This document shows positions 9,617 through 19,689 of a stretch of DNA of 35,741 nucleotides, one piece after another (position 1 is the first letter of the stretch; every line of letters starts with the position of its first letter). A model generated the notes under the pieces. That model had not been told where the DNA came from, ran no database searches, and saw nothing but the letters and a program-made list of their open reading frames with translations. The translations under genes and the position numbers were made by a program. This DNA is from Actinomortierella ambigua (taxonomy: Eukaryota > Mortierellomycota > Mortierellomycetes > Mortierellales > Mortierellaceae), in the NCBI GenBank assembly GCA_016098155.1, contig JAAAJB010000365.1, positions 1-35,741 on the forward strand, given 5' to 3'.

Positions 9617-12412
9617 ATGTTAGTCCTCACAACACTGGCAACATCCGTTCTGTTGCTGTCGGCCGCCAATGCCCAGAACCAGAGCCCAGTCGTGAAACGC
9701 GGCCCTCCAGCCTTTCTGTCCCTGGCCTCTGCCGCAGCCAAGGACGCCATCTTTTACCATGGAGGACAGCTGAATACCCAGCAGACCACCTACACCAATG
9801 AGCTCTGGTCCCTCGATGTCACCGCATCCTGGCCCATCTCAGACCCAGCCTGGACCAACCTCACGGTCGAGGGCGCCCCGCGCGTGGCAGAGCATTCGGC
9901 CACCATGTCCAAGGATTTCTCCACGCTGATGGTCACCAACCCTGCTGGTGACTCCAGCCCCTTCCTCTACATTTACAACCTCAAGTCCAAAGTATGGAGC
10001 AATGCTCCTGCTCCTGCTGCGTAAGTGTGTCTGGAGAGGGGGGGACAAAGAGAGAGAGAAAGAGAGTGTGTGTGCATGTCTGTGTGTGTGTGCTTGTGTG
10101 TATGTGCAGGTTAGACAGATGTGTGGATATTTGGATGGGTGGTCCATTGTGCTCTTTTTTTTTTGTATTTTTGTCACTTGTGAATTTTTTCCGACTGCTC
10201 ATCCCCCCCTCCCCTCCTCCAGTTGCCCTCCCTTCCCCTACCTTTCCAAACTTTCTCAAAGCTAAAAAGACGGTGCGTCTAGAAGGAGCAACTCAGAATA
10301 TGGTGTTATGGTTGTATGGCACAGGAGATGCCGTTTTCTTTGTCCGAGTCTATGTCTCGACATGTTTTCCCATTCTGAGGCGGTTATTGTTCAGTACCGT
10401 GGCCTTCTTTCCCCTCTTCTTCAACCCCTTCTTCCCGGAATGCTCCTCAAAGCTCTCCTCAGATAAACACCTCGTTGGATACTACCTGCCAGTGAGCATC
10501 ATCTTATGTCTTCTTGAAAATATCATAACAAAAAAAGAAAACAGTGACGAGGCAAGATGTTGTTTGTGCGAGCGACTGCGTGTTCTCGATGGTGTTTGAT
10601 GGCCAATCGTTGGGCGCACACACCTCCCAAGTCGACTTTTGAGTCTTTTTTCTCCCCTCTTCTCTCCGCAACCATCTTCCCCGTTTTCCTCTATATTCCT
10701 CGGTGCACTGCCACCTTGAGGCGCCCTGCCCAATCAGATATCAATCTTTAATATACACACCACCTAATCTCCCTCTCTATTTTTTTTTTGAATCCTACTT
10801 CCTGATGGCTTCCATTTATGTTTTTATAGACAAGCAGCACAATGGGCATCGCGCAAGGACGTCTACTTTGTCACGGACACCAACCAGGGCAACGCGTGGA
10901 TGATTGGCGGTATCCAGGCTGGCAACCAGCCTACCAACTCGGTTGATAAGTTTGATCCATCATCTGGTCAGTGGTCCGCCAACGTGATCCCGCCCTCTGC
11001 CACCCCGCAGCTCGATCCCTACAGCACGGGCACATCGCATTACTACAATGGCAAAATTTACATCTTTGGTGGCTACGACTCGCGCGCAGGCACACGTGGA
11101 TATCAGTCGTTCCAAAGACTGCCCCGTATCGATGTCACCATGGACCCTCCTGTAGTTGGAGATCAGTACACAATGGGCGAGGTGCCTCCATCACGTCAGG
11201 ATCATTGCTCTGTTTTGAGTACGTGAACATGCGTGTCTCTGTATCTTTATCAATCCTGTGAGTGTGTACTGCTTATCTGACCGATTTTTTTTGTCTTTTT
11301 TTTCGCGTTGTTTACTTATAGCTTCATCGGACAAGGTGATCATCTTTGGAGGATCTGATGTCAATACTCAGGCCACGCTCAGTGACATGTGGGTCTTGGA
11401 TTTGCCGACATTCACATGGAAGCGGGTGATTCCTAAGCTCCAGCCTAAACCTCGCCGACAGCACGCATGCCACATTGTTGGCGCCAATCTCATTGTCTTT
11501 GGAGGTGCAGGAGTGAACTCGACAGGCTATAACAACGACGTTCAGGTATACGACGTGATGCAATCGACCTGGGTCGAGTCCTATGCACCCAAGCAGGATA
11601 CGACCCCCAGATCGCCGCCACATTCTAATGGTCCCAATACTGGCTCGTCCGGCGGCATCTCGACGGGCGCCATCATTGGTATTGTCGCCGGTGTGGTTGT
11701 CCTCGCCTTTGTCGTCTTCAGCATCGTCTTCTTCAAGCGTCGTCAGCGCCGCATTGAAATCCGCGAGGCCGAGTTGGAGAAGGAGGCTTACTTGGCCTCG
11801 CTCCGCCCCGAGCCCGCCGCGGCAGGAGGTGGTGGTGGCGGTGCCCCGCACTCGCCAGCGGACAGTCGCATAGCCTTCACCAACAAGGACATGGGCTCGC
11901 CTATCTACTACACGGACGGAGCTGGTTCTCCTATGCCGGCCGCAACCCCCGGCGTTCAGTACCTAATGCAGCAATTGCCTGATGGTACCATTGCCGTACA
12001 GCCCGTCTACGTCGATGCATCGGCCCTCTCGCCCCCTCCCGCCGCCACACCAGCGTCGACCGATGCCGATGCGGCTGGCTACATCAGTCCGTCCGCCATC
12101 CTTGGCTCCCCAGCCCCGGGTTCCGTCGGTAGCCCCAAGGGCGGTTACATGAGCCCTCCTGGCACAGGTATGGCGACAGGTTCGGGATCAACAGCAGGTG
12201 CCAACGCGGGCGGCTACCCGGTGCCATACCCACAGCCTGTCCACTATGCACCTGAAACCTCCCAGTCGCAAGACCCGTTCGCTTCCCCGGTCTTGGCCAA
12301 CGCCTACGCTCAGCCTTCGTCGGCTGCCCCTTCTCCCCGTCCGCCAGCCCCTGCCTCTGTCGGTAGTCCCCAGCAGATTCATCACGATGCCCACTACACC
12401 CAGCAGCGATAA
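9617..12412 (+). CDS. Secretory-pathway kelch-repeat single-pass membrane protein, three exons
   Basis: Exons are 9617-10020, 10830-11218 and 11322-12412, with donors GTAAGT and GTACGT, matching phases and a 627-aa product. The first ATG opens a signal peptide (LVLTTLATSVLLLSAANA, probable cut before QNQSP). The outer part carries at least five kelch-type blades with the strand-plus-diglycine core: FYHGGQ, WMIGGI, IYIFGGY, VIIFGGS and LIVFGGA, each followed by a W- or YD-type strand, as in a galactose-oxidase/kelch propeller. One membrane span lies at about 378-402 (STGAIIGIVAGVVVLAFVVF), stopped by KRRQRR. The cytosolic tail of ~220 residues is Pro/Ser/Gly/Ala-rich, with a polyglycine run and several SPK, SPP and SPR sites that could be phosphorylated. 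Proteins of this layout are common in Mortierella-type fungi. A role as surface receptor or adhesion protein is inference. No catalytic residues are apparent. Confidence 0.9.
10021..10829 (+). other. Long first intron of the kelch gene
   Basis: An 809-nt intron. Like the long intron of the 959 gene, it opens with GA- and TG-rich simple sequence (about 10045-10110) right behind a GTAAGT donor. The acceptor is TTTTTATAG. No frame-preserving internal exon was found. Confidence 0.75.
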
Positions 12413-13763
12413 AAAAATGACATACCGGCGAATCTTCGCGGAAAAAAAAACAAGGACCTATTATCTTTTCCGCTTCTCCATTATGGGAGAGAGCAAATAA
12501 TACCCTTGATCGCATTTTTTTTCTCCCACAACGCACCCTCCCGCTCCCCAGTTCACACTCCTTCCCCCTCACCCTTTCGTTATCACCCAACATATCCTAT
12601 TCAGCATTCATGAACGAAATAATATATGAAATTTGTGTCGTCCAATCGTTTTTCTCTTTGAATATTGTGATTGTATAATGGGGGGTAGCTTGTAGCAATC
12701 ACAAATTTACAAAAATACAAATACATACCTACTGACAGAATAGCGTCCGGCTGGGATTGCAGGCCTTGCTGATTCAGGGCATTGTTCACAGCCATTATTG
12801 TTGTTGCGATTGTCCGCGGTTGATGCACCAGTGTCGATAATGGCCAGCCGGCATATACGTTGGACGCATGTAGCGACTGTGCGGGGGGATTGACCATCTA
12901 GCGCGGCCTTGGTCCTTTCTCTTCATGATGGATAATGCGGACTAGCGTCTTTCGGTGGGCTGGCATACCCTCTTCCCCCCACTGAAAGACAGTCAGGGGT
13001 ATTGTAGCACATGCTTTTGTGAACCTGTGAAAGTCGACTGGATAAACATACTATACGACGGAACGGAGTTGATGCGTCTGTTACTTTGGTATTTTAGTCC
13101 GGCATTGTGGAACAGCCTTTGGGATGCTCAGAAGGGATACGGAACTGTCTCAACAAGTGTTTTTTTTTTGGTCGGCCACACTGGCCTCAGCATTGGAGTC
13201 ACTTGGACGACAAGATCAACACGGTGGTGCGAGAAACCGTATCAGCGGTAATGCACTTGCGGCGGCGGCGACCTTGACCATTGAATAGGATGGCTGACGG
13301 CCGTTTATCTCGATTCCACATTCTGTGTTCGTGTCAGGATAGAGCAACAGCAGTGGAAACAATGGCACAACCGCCAGTGGATGGCAAGTTGTATGAGGAG
13401 TAGGTTTACCAAAGCGCGTGGGTTACTCAAAGGAAAGAGTTGCCTCAACCAAATACTCGTCTCTGGAGCCCGACTATCGGTGGAGGGGTGGACAAGAAAG
13501 AAATGAGAGAGAAAACGAAAGTAGGCGAGAAAGCACAGTTTGTGTGTCATCCTATGATCTTTCCATTGACGCTTGACTGATCATAACTGGAACCGATGCT
13601 GTCAACCATGAGAAATATGTATTATAGCTGATCTCCAAAACTCACCCAGAGGAAACTTTATTCGTGCAATTGGGGATTTGGACTCTTGATTGTCGCCTTT
13701 GCCTTTAAAGCTGCGAACTACAGAAACCGGTGAAATTGACTTTTTTTCTTCTACTACTTTCCA
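12413..13763. other. Convergent intergenic region
   Basis: About 1.35 kb between the stops of the kelch gene and the glucosidase gene. The first ~190 bases are A/T- and C-rich 3' flank. A 98-codon minus-strand frame at 12601-12897 starts with ATG and runs into a GTATGT donor-like site near 12726, so it could be a first exon or a relic, but no second exon was found. From 12900 to 13750 nothing is supported. Confidence 0.45.
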
Positions 13764-16700
13764 TTAGATGTTCTTGTGGCAAGTTGGAGGCATACGGCAC
13801 TTATCGCCGACGCGCTGCGCAAACATGGCCAACAGGCCCGTCCAACCGGTCTGGTGAGAGGCGCCGAGGCCCTTACCGGTCTCAGCATCAAAGTACTCAT
13901 AAAACAGGACATGGTCCTTAAAGTTGGGATCCTGGTTGGCCTTGGTATCGCCGCCATTGCAAGCACGGTTTCCGTCATTGTCTCGCTGGACCAAGGCCAA
14001 CAGACGCATCTGAATATCCTCCGACACCTCCAACAGGTTCATGTAGACACCGGATCCGGTCGGGCACTCGACTTTGAAATCGGGACCAAAGAAGTAATGG
14101 AATCTTCTCAAGGAGGCAACGACCAAGTAGTTGGTCGGGATCCAGATCGGCCCACGCCAGTTAGAGTTACCGCCAAACATGCCCGAGTCGGATTCGGCGG
14201 GCAAGTAGTCGACGCGGAACTCTTGGTGGTTGATATGCATCGCCAACGGGTGGTCCTTGTGGTACTTGGATAGGGACCGGATGCCGTAGTCCGACAGGAA
14301 CTCGTTCTCGTCTAGCAGACGCTTCAGGATCGCACGGAGCATCTTCTCGTCGACCAGTGCCATCAGCCGCCCGCCGCTCGCGTTGGTCTCGTGCGCCTTG
14401 TAGGTCAGGTCGAGCCCGTGACTGGCCTTAAAGTCCAACAGCCACTTGAGCCGTCTGGTGAAGTTGGGGAACAGATCGAGGTACTCGGGGTCCAGCGACA
14501 GGACCGAGTAGAGCGGGATCAGACCGACTATTGAGAGATGGAGATAGAAACAAAGTTGAAGACGTAGTTTTTGTTTTGTTTTGTTGCAAAGAGGATAATA
14601 ATAGTTTGTATGAGCGGAGGAAATTCCTTACAGCGTTGAAAGGACGAATCGCTCCTTTTTCAAGCGTATGTCACTTTTAAACAACAACATCAACAACAAA
14701 AAACCTACCAAGACTACGGGTCTTGAGGCGTTGGGTAACACCATCGCGCCATCGAACAGAGTCGTAGTAAAACATGTCCTCCGTATCCCACAGCGAAACC
14801 GACTGGCCTTCTTTCGTGACATAGGTCATCGCGTCCGAGATATGGAAGAAGTGCTCCAGGAACTTGGAAGCAATGTCTAGTGAACATGTTTCCAGACCAG
14901 AATGGATATAGGGTTAGTCACTTTAAAGCCCCTCCACGGGCCTCTTGAGTTTTCATTTACGCATGTGTGCGTGTGTGTTTTATGGTCTTCCACCATACCT
15001 TCGTAGACAGCGTTTTTCCTGGCAAGCTCCAAGGCGATATAGAGCATATTCAAGGAAAAGAACGACATCCACGCTGTTCCATCGGCTTGACGAAGAGTTC
15101 CTCCATTGGGCAAAGGCTCCGATCGATTGAAAAGACCAATGTTGTCGAGACCCAAGAAGCCACCCTCAAAGACATTGTTGCCCTCAACATCTTTGCGGTT
15201 CACCCACCTTAAAAATAAAAGAGACCAAGAGTTACAAAAAATTATCAGTATCATCCTATGTTGAGCACCAGACTGGAGTGAAACAGACGAAGAACAAAAA
15301 TAAATACCAGGTAAAATTCAGAAGCAACTTTTGGAACACGCGCTCTAAGAATACATAATCCGCGTAACCATATAGTTCAATCTCGGTTTTAAAGACTTGC
15401 AGGGTAGCCCATGCATGTACAGCTAATGTACACCCCAAAAAAAGAATGAAGATAGCGTTGTATGGATATTAATATAGACGACCTCAGACATAGTGCTCAG
15501 TAGTTTGACAAAGAAAAAAAACAACCTTAACTACTATGCATAAAAAAGACACTTACGAGGATTGACATCGGAAAAGTTCCATTCATAAGCAGCGAGCTGG
15601 CCTGAGGGGTGCATGTACCACTCACGCGTCATGACATCCAGCTGCTTCTTGGCAAAGACCGGGTCGACGATCGCGAGGGCGACAGCATGGAACGCCATGT
15701 CCCAAGCGGCAAAGAATGGGTACTCCCATTTGTCTGGCATCGACAAGATATCGTCGACATACATGTGGCTCCACTCGGTGTTGCGGAGCGTGAGACGGCT
15801 CGCCGGAGGTTTGGGTCCGACTGGATCGCCGTGGAGCCAGGCGTACTGATCAAAGTGGTACCACTGCTTGGTCCAGAGCATGCCAGCCAGTGACTGGCGT
15901 TGAATGCCGCGCAGATCTCCGCTCATGTGACTGTCGATAATTGCATCCATGTACTGCTTGTAGTCGGCCAAACGGGCCTTGAAGACCTTGTCCATGTCGT
16001 CATGGCAGACCGTGGGGCTGGACTCGGCCGTCTTGTTATTGAAACGCACCCGGACCTCGACGGATCCGCCGGCGGGGACTTTGTCGAACCGATAGATGCC
16101 TGCGGCTTTAGTTCCGGCATTGCCCTCGTGGTTGACAGCGTCCTTCTTGCCGTCAATGATGTACTCGTGAAAGCCGTCCTTGACAAAGGGCGACTTGTTT
16201 GTCTTGGTCTGAAACAGGCGTACCTGGTTTGTCTCATTGTTCGTGAAGACCAACTCGGGTGCCTTTTTGGTCAATGGGTTGTTGCCGTAGTGGATGAAGG
16301 TCTTCTTGAGGCTGAAGTGCTCCGTCTCAATCGAGTTTTCACCCTTCTTCGCGAGAGAAGGCACCTTGCGTTCTCCTTCGGGATACCACGACCAGCTGTT
16401 CCGGAACCAAAATTGGGGGACAATAGTAAGAGGAGCATCGGTCTTGCTGCGATTGAAGGCCGTGATCTTGACATAGACGTCATCGACATCCTCTCCATCC
16501 TTGGCATATTCGACAAAGACGTCAAAGTACTCGTCATTCTTGAAGATACCAGTGTCCATGAGCTCGTACTCGGGTTCTTTACGTGTCCGCTTGGCGTTCT
16601 CGGCAATGAGCTGGTCATAGGGGAACGCGTTCTGAGGGTACTTGTACAGATACTATTATGTTCAAGGAGATAACAAAAAAAGGAAAGAGAGGATATCGTA

Positions 16701-17724
16701 ATTCTGTTAGGGAAAATCTAGCCACGTCTTACTCTTAGCAGTCTCATAGGATGGTAGTTAATACGTGCCTTCATATACGAGTGGGTGGGCGTGTTGTCGA
16801 GGTAATAGTATAACTCTTTGACGTCTTCACCGTGGTTGCCTAAATATCAGAAAAGCGTGAGTTGATCATTACGTATCTCCCTCCCCCTTCTCATTTCACA
16901 CCATGCAATTGATTGTGATCTCACATACCTTCATTGTTGGTCAAACCAAAGAGACGCTCCTTCAGGATCTTATCCTTGCCATTCCAGAGAGCGACAGAGA
17001 AGCAGAGGCGCTGATGGTTGTCAGAAACACCAGCAAGACCATCCTCACCCCATCGATAGACGCGCGAGCGAGCATGGTCATGAGGGAAGAAGTCCCATGC
17101 ATCGCCATTGGCGCTGTAGTCCTCTCGCACCTGGAAGAAAATGTATGGTGACATAAAAAAACGTTAGTATGCTAATGCAAGATGCATGGTTCTATGCCGC
17201 ATTGTTACATCCCAGTGGAGAGAAAATTTTCTCCCACAGCCATTGAAGGCAAAGGAAAATTGAGTGAGCAGGGGGGAAGGCGAAGTGGGAGAAAGAGAAG
17301 AACCGTATGGGTCTTACCGTAGCCTAAGGTGGATATTCGTCGTGTGTGTGTGCGGGAGGGGCGTAAGGCATGTGTGAATATTTGATACATGGAGGGATTG
17401 TGAAAAAGAGACGGGTTAGCGGTCGTGATGAAGAAAAAAAAAACCTGGCGTGCCCAGCAGATTTTATCTCACCCATTGCCTCTCCGACAGGTATGGGCCC
17501 CATCTATGAATAAAGTTTGAACAACGTCAAGGTCATAAGTAACGGCGACCTGTCAATAGATGTCTTGACGCGATTTAACCACAAAAGAACCAGCAGAGGT
17601 AGCGGCTTTCGTACCTCTTCCAGTGCTTCTTCTTCTTGTTCGCCTCAGTCAAGCGCTTGACCTCCTTAGTTTTGAGGAGTAGCTCTTGCTTCTTGGTGGA
17701 TTTAGGCTCAGAGGGTACACCCAT
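13764..17724 (-). CDS. GH63-type glucosidase / mannosyl-oligosaccharide glucosidase-like, nine exons
   Basis: Exons in reading order are 17724-17615, 17503-17473, 17130-16929, 16839-16769, 16652-15557, 15422-15308, 15207-14999, 14876-14709 and 14527-13764. Phases agree and the product is 921 aa. The sequence follows the bacterial-style GH63 enzymes closely: a [12 protein letters not shown] start, [90 protein letters not shown]. The Asp of AAWDMAFHA (about 456) lies where the clan's catalytic acid is expected; the base is not assigned. There is no signal peptide and the N-terminus is Lys-rich, so the enzyme is probably cytosolic, unlike ER processing glucosidase I. The substrate is not known; family members act on alpha-glucosides or mannosylglycerate-like sugars. 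Exon 2 is a 31-nt microexon. Intron 4 appears to use a GC donor (AAG/GCACGT at 16768); a canonical GTAAGA donor 36 nt further would add 12 residues in frame (933 aa). Confidence 0.9.
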
Positions 17725-18240
17725 TGTTGTGCGGTGGTATGGCGATATGGAAAAGAGAGAAACAAAACAGCGTGTCGAGAGAAGGTGGAGAAGTAAGAAA
17801 AAAGGTGAAGAGGGTGGGAAAGAATGGAACGGGCGTGCATTTAAATGGCATTAGTGACTGCTAAACAACATGCCATGTTTCGGGATAGAAAGCTATGCCG
17901 TTAAAGCTTTAGGTTAAGGTGGGACTACAGACAAATGAGGTTGTGCGGGGGGGGGGGAGCCAATCCAAGGGCGAGTGCTGGACGTGGCCAAAGCCGCTTG
18001 TCCCAGGTGATGAAAGAGCCTTGTGTCTGGCACGATGAGTTGTGCCGCACCTGGATAAAGCGTCCTTGCATAGTCCATTATGAAAACCAAGGGCCAAAGC
18101 TCCCAAGGTTGTCTTTTGCGGCACCAACAGGCTGGTTTTTTTGCGGATTAGATGTCCTCGGTCTCACTTCGCCACAGTGGCCCTCGCCTGCCATATTTTT
18201 GCCCTTTCGCCACCATGTCGGTGTGTGATTTGAGTGTGGT
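17725..18240. promoter_or_regulatory. Upstream region of the glucosidase gene
   Basis: About 500 bases upstream of the minus-strand glucosidase start. They include a CT-rich leader on the minus strand (17740-17830) and a G-run at 17946-17956. No gene is seen. The right half grades into the repeat-rich region. Confidence 0.4.
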
Positions 18241-18330
18241 CGAAGAATGAGAATGATTCATTCATCTTTGCATGTGTGCCCTCATAGGAACGCAGATTGT
18301 CCTTGGTTGAAATTATATAAGTAGAGACCT
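18241..18330 (+). promoter_or_regulatory. Promoter-like repeat block with TATA box
   Basis: The block contains GAAGAATGAG followed by GAATGATTCATTC (18251-18263) and, 50 bases on, TATATAA (18314-18320). An ATG follows at 18373, in the usual distance range for a fungal TATA promoter. The same opening block, including the 13-base near-palindrome on the opposite strand, recurs at 19456-19468 with a TATA-like ATAAATAG 75 bases away. TGATTCA inside it is close to a bZIP/AP-1-type site. Promoter activity is inferred. Confidence 0.5.
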
Positions 18331-18372
18331 TCTACACAGCCTAAGAATTCTTTCCATACCTCATATCCATAT

Positions 18373-18620
18373 ATGCCGCATCGTCTCCTCTCCTTCTGCA
18401 GTTGTAGCTTCACAGAGACTTTTGATAAAGCGCCTGTTGTTGCTATTGAACGTTTTAAGCCAGATGTCGTCGTACTGGCAGGGTTTATGCGTGTATTAAG
18501 CGCACATTTTGTTGCGCATTACGCAGGGCGACTGTTGATATCCATCCTTCTTTATTGCCTGCATTTAAAGGTTTGCGCACGCATCAAAGAGCGTTAGATG
18601 CCGGTGTGAAGGTCTTTCAT
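18373..18620 (+). pseudogene. purN: Fragment of bacterial-type phosphoribosylglycinamide formyltransferase, frameshifted
   Basis: From about 18405 the frame gives ERFKPDVVVLAGFMRVLSAH and FVAHYAGRLL, and then the +1-shifted frame gives IHPSLLPAFKGLRTHQRALD followed by AGVKV. This is the central part of bacterial PurN, which formylates GAR in purine synthesis. The motif GRLLNIHPSLLP is broken by loss of one A at about 18538 (TTGATATCC where TTGAATATCC is expected), after which the first frame ends at 18597. Residue pattern (FKG..THQ.ALDAGV) is nearer to Burkholderia-type PurN than to the fungal ADE8 form; that comparison is from memory. The catalytic Asn falls in the break, and both ends of the enzyme are missing. 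The fragment starts 40-60 bases after a TATA box and runs without a gap into repeated-family sequence at about 18620. It is not a functional enzyme. Confidence 0.75.
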
Positions 18621-19180
18621 GAGCTCGACAAAAAAATCATAAAGGCTATTCCGGCACCACTATATCACAAGATCGTTTAGCTGGGCCATATCGGCCATGT
18701 GGCAGAGTGAGGCCTCAGAGTAGACGGGGAGCGAACAAGCGCACCTAACTTTTGGGGCCACTTTGCTTCGACCTGGTGCAGCGACGTGGAGGTTCATACC
18801 GTACGCGGGGGGCACCGTAGTCGAGGGCATGCTGAAGGCCTCGGGAGCACGCTGGCAGACCAGCGTGTGAAAATGACGGAACGAGTTACCGTCTCAGAGT
18901 CAACAAATTTTACAAGCATGAGATGCACGTCGACCAAGTCGAGCGTGTCAATGTCAAGGCGGACAACATCAAGATGAGTTTCGTCGCCGGACCGTCATAT
19001 AAGACGAAGACGCAGAGATATGAGGCCACGATGAGAAACATTGGAAGCCTAGTAAGAAACCTCTCAAGCATACAGGCGACAGCCACAGGAGCGGAGGTTG
19101 AGAGGAGGGAGACGGGATTCGCGAGGTTCTCGACAAAGTTCAACAGTCTGGGCCCGGAGGGGCAGGAGCTGGCGAGAGGG
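18621..19180 (+). pseudogene. Repeated unnamed gene family, copy A (decayed)
   Basis: I do not recognise the family. It is defined by comparison within the window. Segments 18640-18955 match the minus-strand copy D (27330-27625) and 18953-19060 match the plus-strand copy C (23290-23400). Readable pieces in shifting frames are IPAPLYHKIV, SWAISAMW, CSDVEVHT, VKMTERVTVSES, KFYKHEMHVDQVERVNVKAD, NIKMSFVAGPSYKTKTQRYE, ATMRNIGSLVRNL, and GFARFSTKFNSLGPEGQELA. At least two frameshifts and a stop (18678-18680) break it. The 5' side is joined to the purN fragment. The 3' side forms the left arm of a large inverted repeat. Confidence 0.6.
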
Positions 19181-19282
19181 TGCACGAATGTTAATCTCGC
19201 CAGCTCCTGCCCCTCCGCGTCCAACCTGTCGAACTTTACCAAGAACCTCGCAAATCCCGTCTCTCCCTCTGCACCTCCGCTC
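19090..19282. repeat. Large imperfect inverted repeat with 17-base loop
   Basis: Left arm 19090-19177 and right arm 19195-19282 are reverse complements at roughly four-fifths identity with one indel. The inner part GGAGGGGCAGGAGCTGGCGA is perfect in both. Weaker complementarity continues outward to about 18953 and 19350 (for example CGTCGCCGGACCGT against its complement). It joins two diverged family copies tail to tail, so a transcript through it could fold into a long hairpin. Confidence 0.85.
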
Positions 19283-19495
19283 TTGTCGCCTTTATGTTTG
19301 ACAGGTTCCTAACTAAGCTGCCACGGACCGGCGACGAAATGCTGTCCGCCCAAATTCTAGTCTCGCTGCGGCTCTATTTATGACGCCAATCGGAGCCAGC
19401 TCAGTTTTCTCTTGAGGAATGCATACACGACAAAGAATGAATGCATGCGCCAAGTGAATGAATCATTCCTTGAGCATCCTCATTCTTCAACAACA
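19195..19495 (-). pseudogene. Repeated unnamed gene family, copy B with promoter-like block (decayed)
   Basis: Read on the minus strand, it begins with the promoter-like block (GAAGAATGAG; GAATGATTCATTC at 19468-19456; GCGCATGCATTC). It continues through GATTGGCGTCATAAATAGAG (ATAAATAG at 19381-19374) and CCGCAGCGAGACTAGAATTT, and then into family sequence. Its coding-like end reads GFARF then VKFDRLDAEGQELARLT, homologous to copy A. A frame break after GFARF and stops show it is inactive. The promoter-proximal half is nearly the same as copy C at 23165-23310. Confidence 0.55.
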
Positions 19496-19680
19496 CCAAT
19501 TCTTCACATACCGACATGATGGTTCTGAATCAGAAGGGACAAAAGGTAAGGAAGGTTAGGAAAAAAATAGTGTGACGAAACGTAAGGAAGGTAAGGAAGA
19601 GAAAACAGTGTGCCAAAGGTCAAGGAAGGGAATGAAAAGGCAGAGTGGCAGAGAAGAGATTTCTTTTACAGCTCCGAGCT
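19496..19680. other. Short A/G-rich spacer
   Basis: Purine-rich AAGGAAGG-type tracts between the inverted repeat and the next coding-like remnant. No gene is seen. Confidence 0.4.
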
Positions 19681-19689
19681 ACAAGCTAC

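Noticed and set aside
12601..12897. 98-codon minus frame starting with ATG between two convergent genes
   Set aside because: No domain and no second exon behind the donor-like site. It lies in 3' flank, so it is mentioned only in the intergenic entry.
12955..13251. 99-codon plus frame
   Set aside because: No ATG start, no domain, and codon pattern not convincing.
15900..16673. Long plus-strand frame of 257 codons
   Set aside because: Antisense shadow of exon 5 of the glucosidase.
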